11,050 bases of DNA, taken from Conidiobolus incongruus B7586 (lineage: Eukaryota > Entomophthoromycota > Entomophthoromycetes > Entomophthorales > Conidiobolaceae). The notes beneath the pieces were generated by a model. The model had not been told where the DNA came from. It saw nothing but the letters and a program-made list of their open reading frames with translations, and ran no database searches. The translations under genes were made by a program, and so were the position numbers. Below, one piece after another: positions 7,152 to 11,050 of the stretch. Location: assembly GCA_000697335.1 (NCBI GenBank), contig JNEM01015650.1, positions 1-11,050 of the forward strand, in the 5' to 3' direction. How positions within the stretch are numbered: the first letter of the stretch is position 1; each line of letters begins with the position of its first letter.

Positions 7152-8290
7152 ATGAGTAGTGCTGCAGGAGAGGGTGTCAAACAAATCCCTCCTTTGATGA
7201 AACTTTCATTCACAATCTCTTATTATATTCACCCTATCGGTATTGCTTGTTCTTTGTTTGTTATTTTTACTCTTTTATTCTTCCTTATTTATGATCGCAC
7301 CCTAATTGATCGCGTTTCTCTTCGTTTGATTGGTATGATTGCATTGGCCGATATTTGTACGCATGTTAGAGATCACTTAATTAAAACTCATCAAATCAAC
7401 GACTCAATCTGTACACTTGTTTCTGCCTTCACTTACTTTGGTACATATCTCTACAATTTTACAAATATAGCAGTCGCATATAATTTCTATGCTATTTTTA
7501 TTTCACAAAAGGGCATCTCTTTCAGACACGAGCTTAAGACTTGGATTGCTGTGATTTTCCTATCTTTTGGCATTACTGGATTGTTTTATCTTCTCAATTC
7601 CTTTGGTTTTGATCCAACAATTGGTAAATGTGTTGGTAATCCTAACAATGCTGTATTCTACGTTCGCGGTACCTTCCAAGTACTCTTGTGCTTTGGAACT
7701 ATTGTTTACTGCGTCTATGTCGTCGTTGTTGTCAGAATGCGTCTTAAGGATTATGTAAGTATTTACATTCATGAAACAAAGAACCTTCCAGGTGATTCGG
7801 AAGCCATTCAAAGACATTTGGTTTCTTTATTGAAGCGCTGTTTAATTTATCCACTTGCGCCACTCATCACCCAACCTGCTATGATTGCTTTTATGATTTA
7901 TTATATGGCCTACAAAAACACAGCTGCTTGGATCCAAGTATGGTTAGTTATTGGATATGGTCTTTCTGGACCCATTACATTTATCTCATTTATCCTCGAT
8001 TTAACACTCCAAAGAGCTGTTATGACATTATTCTCTAGATTGAAGGCCAAGTTTACTGGTAACAAAGGTAAATTAAATTTATACACTTTTTTATAACTTC
8101 ATTAATTATTAATCTAGGTCAAATTTATAAATCTCAATCACAACGTTTAGAATCCACTCATTCTTTCTCAAGATATGAAATGAGTCCCTATCAACCTTCC
8201 GCCGATGAATACAGCACCAAAGACAACACCACTACAGCTTTTGATGACGAAGATGATATTAGATTCAGAAACATTGGCAAAGATTTTTAA
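7152..8290 (+). CDS. Seven-transmembrane receptor, Git3/cAMP-receptor-like GPCR (two exons)
   Basis: Exons 7152-8067 and 8118-8290 encode 362 residues. The protein should sit in the membrane and pass an outside signal to a heterotrimeric G protein; the ligand is unknown. Hydrophobic segments lie near residues 24-47, 57-77, 86-116, 129-149, 168-195, 229-252 and 261-283. Cys87 at the start of TM3 and Cys160 in the second outer loop fit the usual GPCR disulphide. Asn83 (NDS) is a possible glycosylation site. The LLKRCLIYPLAPLITQP stretch entering TM6 recalls Git3 and Dictyostelium cAMP-receptor-like proteins. The third inner loop is short. The tail (306-362) has 13 Ser/Thr and an acidic DDEDD. 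There is no signal peptide. The start is favoured by an A at -3 and by the TATA element 64 bases upstream. The seven-segment topology is strong; the subfamily is tentative. No gene neighbour hints at a pathway. Confidence 0.9.
8068..8117 (+). other. 50-nt intron in the receptor gene
   Basis: The intron starts GTAAAT and ends TAATCTAG, with ATTAAT-type branch candidates shortly before the end. It splits a Gly codon (G|GT). Splicing joins residue 305 to a 57-codon second exon, and the total coding length becomes 1089 bases, an exact multiple of three. If the intron is kept, the frame ends at TAA 8094-8096 after nine further residues, giving 314 residues without the Ser/Thr-rich tail. The coding quality of exon 2, with its mixed composition and no internal stops, supports splicing as the main form. 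Confidence 0.88.
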
Positions 8291-8336
8291 GCATATGCTG
8301 CATTATTTAATAATTTATACATCCATCCAATTTAAT

Positions 8337-8342
8337 AATAAA
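8337..8342 (+). terminator. Poly(A) signal of the receptor gene
   Basis: AATAAA lies 47 bases after the stop codon, a sensible place for 3'-end processing. Chance copies of this word are frequent in such AT-rich DNA, so position is the main support. Confidence 0.4.
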
Positions 8343-11015
8343 TAATCAATCGTTTTAACTGATCAACTATCATATATTGTTAGTCTATATTCATTATATC
8401 TATCTATCAACTAAATTCAATTTATATTAAATCCATTTCAAAAATTCAATTTCATAATGATAATTCAATCAATGGATATATTAAACATGTTTCCATATTT
8501 ATCAACCTATCATTTTTAATTCTTTTTTCTAAATAATTTTGTAATTTAGTTATGAACAATAATTTTTCCTAATTCTATATATTTATATAGAATTAGTTAA
8601 TTATTTTAATTAAATATATGTATATTGAATAATATATCAATACATAATTTATATACATATATTTAAATATAAAATCTCAATATTTTCAATTAAAAATAAT
8701 GCAAATTTTAATTATTAATTTAATTTTTTTTCTAACAAAAATTTCGGTGCCATTTCCCCCCAAGATTTGAGCAATACACCCGATTTAACAAAATATATTT
8801 TTTTCTACTTAATTAATTTATTCTATTTTATTTTAATTTTTACCGACTGCCGAATATATTATTCTTTCTAATGGATCTCTTAACACTGGGGTTAAAATTT
8901 CTAAAAAAGTGATTAAAATTTGAATTTTAATTATGATTTAATTAAATTAATTCTATACAAGTTATTTAATATTTGATAATAGTAAATTATCACTTTTAAT
9001 TTTTTTTAAACTAACTTATTTTAAAATTATTTTAAATACAATATAACCGAATAATATTTATTTTTCTTTTTCAAATATTTTAAATTAAAATTATTAATAT
9101 ACAAAATTTGATAATAAAAGAGGTTTATCACTAAAATAAACTGAAATAATTAAAATAAATTATTATTGACTAAATAGGTTACTCTATCCGAATTGTAATA
9201 ATTTAAATTCATGCAAACTGGATAATTATTTTAACTTCAAAAATTGGATTAACTAGTCTATAAATAATATTAACATATACTATTTCATCACTTTTGAAAA
9301 AATTAATTACTTATTTAGAAATTAAAATTTCTATATAAGGTTTTAATATATCGCGAAAAATGACAATTTTGGTAATTAACTAGTGGTAAAAATTTTTTTT
9401 AAATTAATAATATTTTTTTAAGATTCCAGATTATATTAAATATTGTTATATATTACTATTTATTACAAAAAATATATATATTTCAAGTTAAAAATATCAA
9501 TATAAATATCTTATGAATAATTTTTCCTTTTATTATTAAAACTTAAAATTAAAAGAAAATATTGTTATATGAGAATACTTTGCTATTCTATTAAACATAT
9601 TAAGAATGAATACTGAAAAATTCCAAAAAACAGGTGTTTTCTTTTATTTAGTCTATTATTACATTAATTGGCATAATTAAAATAAAACTAAAGAAAAGAA
9701 CTTGTTTTTCTGGAATTTTTATTGCTTATTTCTTAATGAATATGATTAATGAAATAGATGTAATATTGCACTTAATAATATAATATATATATTGAAAAGA
9801 ATCAAATTTAATGTTCATAATGCATTATTTCAATTTAATAGTATTTATTTTAAATTTAAATATATACTATTACATTTTGTTTTTATATTTAATTTAAAAT
9901 TATATTTTATATTAAATATTTATTTTAATAGGACTAAATACCTGTTATAGGGTATATATTAAAGAAATAATTGAAAAGTTGAAATTTTATTTATAAATAG
10001 AAATAACGATTATTGTATTATTATTTTTGATATATATATAATACAATATAATTAGTTCAATGAATTAAAATTTATTGTAATATGACTTGGATGAATCTGG
10101 AATAAATATTATTATAAAGATACATTTTATAGAAATCATTCCTTTTTCAGCATTTATTTTTAGTCACTATTTATATTAAAGTTAACATTTTTCTGGGATT
10201 AAATATTGATACTATTATTCATAGAATAGTATATTTACTACCAATACTATATCCATTGATCGTTAATATGTTTAGAATATCTCTTTTATCACACACCTAA
10301 TATGCAAAATAAAATCATTTAGAATTTTAGACAAATTCTCTCATTTTGATTGTTCTCATTTTAATGAATATATGCAGCTCTTATACTGTTTAATTCTTAA
10401 CTAAAAAATATGTTAATTAATTTACTATTTTATTGTGAAATCTTAATTTTAATATCTTAGGATAGGTTAAAATTGTGTAATAATTTAATTTGTGTTTAAA
10501 TTACAAAATATATAAGAAATTTCAGTTTAAATGCTTTCAATAAACTGTTTTAAATTGTGTTTATAACTTGTATATAAAAGTTAATTATTATTATCGAAGG
10601 TTTAAATCCAATTTACACATACTAAAAAACCCTATTCCAAATATAATAGCTAATTAACAATCTATATGCTTATGGTATTATGATTATTCAATTTTATGAT
10701 CCAAATTGGAAAACAAGTTTACTAATATTTTTTCAAAAAATAAACATTATTAAATATTATTGACTCATCTAGATAGATCTAATAGAGTAGATTATTATAA
10801 ATAACAATTACAATTATTTAATGATTAATAAACAAGATTATACTATAATTGATTTGGTAAATTTTTTATATCAAAAATTCCTTATTTTACAAATTAAATA
10901 TATTTTTTTAATTTTTCACATTTATTAAATTAATTAATTTTAAAAATATTATTCAAAATATATACATTAATATTTTAAAATAAGTTTATTGTAGATTTAT
11001 GCTATATTATATTTA

Positions 11016-11018
<3 letters not shown>
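8343..11018. other. Gene desert downstream of the receptor gene
   Basis: I find no gene, RNA gene or transposon that I can name. The sequence is mostly A and T; one sampled 60-base line (9841-9900) has only four G/C bases. No open frame of 60 codons or more occurs here. Local exceptions are a perfect inverted repeat at 8569-8596 and a C-containing islet at about 8742-8905. A milder rise in G/C lies near 10240-10380. Confidence 0.6.
8569..8596. repeat. Perfect 13-bp inverted repeat with 2-base loop
   Basis: CTAATTCTATATA (8569-8581) and TATATAGAATTAG (8584-8596) are exact reverse complements separated by TT. It lies 279 bases past the receptor stop codon. It could form a cruciform, a hairpin at the end of a long 3' UTR, or mark the end of an old element. 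Its A/T content makes a chance origin possible, but the arms include two non-A/T pairs. Confidence 0.5.

Positions 11019-11046
<28 letters not shown>
11019..11046. repeat. (AT)14 microsatellite
   Basis: Twenty-eight bases of uninterrupted AT dinucleotide repeat lie at the right end of the window. It is self-complementary and prone to slippage, so its length probably varies between isolates or is unsure in the assembly. Confidence 0.95.
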
Positions 11047-11050
11047 CAAA

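Noticed and set aside
7755-7791. Possible intron with a consensus-like GTAAGT donor and an AG at 7790-7791 inside the receptor
   Set aside because: At 37 nt it is very short and not a multiple of three. Removing it would destroy the frame leading into TM6 and TM7; later AGs (7803, 7813) also break the frame. The uninterrupted frame is sensible.
7560-7817. Open frames on the minus strand (85 codons) and in another plus frame (63 codons) inside the receptor gene
   Set aside because: They are shadows of the receptor coding sequence, which has clear seven-segment topology and coding composition.
10594-10612. GGTTTAAATCC, resembling a tRNA T-arm
   Set aside because: No acceptor stem, D-arm or anticodon arm can be built around it. 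No tRNA is supported anywhere in the window.
1-11050. CRISPR array, toxin or defence cluster, or other multi-gene system
   Set aside because: There are no regularly spaced repeats and only one intact protein gene. Nothing in the window supports an operon or multi-gene module.

Overview
The window looks like a piece of a very AT-rich fungal genome. It holds one convincing host gene, two decayed copies of one Tc1/mariner-type DNA transposon, and long gene deserts of roughly 10-20% G+C. The gene uses the standard code: about a dozen Gln codons in it are CAA and none is TAA or TAG. It is much richer in G+C (two sampled 60-base lines give 37% and 42%), has a short 50-nt GT-AG intron, and has TATA and CCAAT elements close upstream. 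This fits an early-diverging fungus, most likely an arbuscular mycorrhizal (Glomeromycotina) genome. An anaerobic gut fungus is an alternative. The assignment is inference; no rRNA or other marker is present.

Layout. Bases 1-659 are the 3' half of a Tc1/mariner element ending in CAGTG followed by the TA target dinucleotide. After a gap of about 110 bases, roughly 772-1961 hold a second, almost complete copy of the same element in the same orientation. That copy has lost most of its G and C bases through C-to-T and G-to-A changes. Bases 1964-6507 are a desert with no supportable gene. It contains a 199-bp islet bounded by short inverted repeats (3137-3335) and an orphan promoter-like block (4713-4755). 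Bases 6508-7087 are an upstream region of raised G+C with palindromic TGGCCA sites and overlapping open frames on both strands. Bases 7152-8290 encode a 362-residue seven-transmembrane receptor in two exons, followed by an AATAAA signal. Bases 8343-11018 are another desert, with one perfect 13-bp inverted repeat and a small C-rich islet. An (AT)14 microsatellite closes the window.

The receptor is probably a G-protein-coupled receptor of the broad Git3 / Dictyostelium cAMP-receptor-like type. Its cytoplasmic tail, rich in Ser and Thr and acidic near the end, lies entirely on exon 2, so keeping the intron would give a tail-less 314-residue protein. No other gene is near enough to suggest a pathway or cluster.

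I do not see a complete new multi-gene system. The most distinctive signal is the transposon pair. In the first 240 aligned bases I count 69 differences, of which 61 read as C-to-T or G-to-A in the second copy. The two strands are hit equally and there is no strong sequence context. That resembles a RIP-like process or extreme deamination-driven decay.
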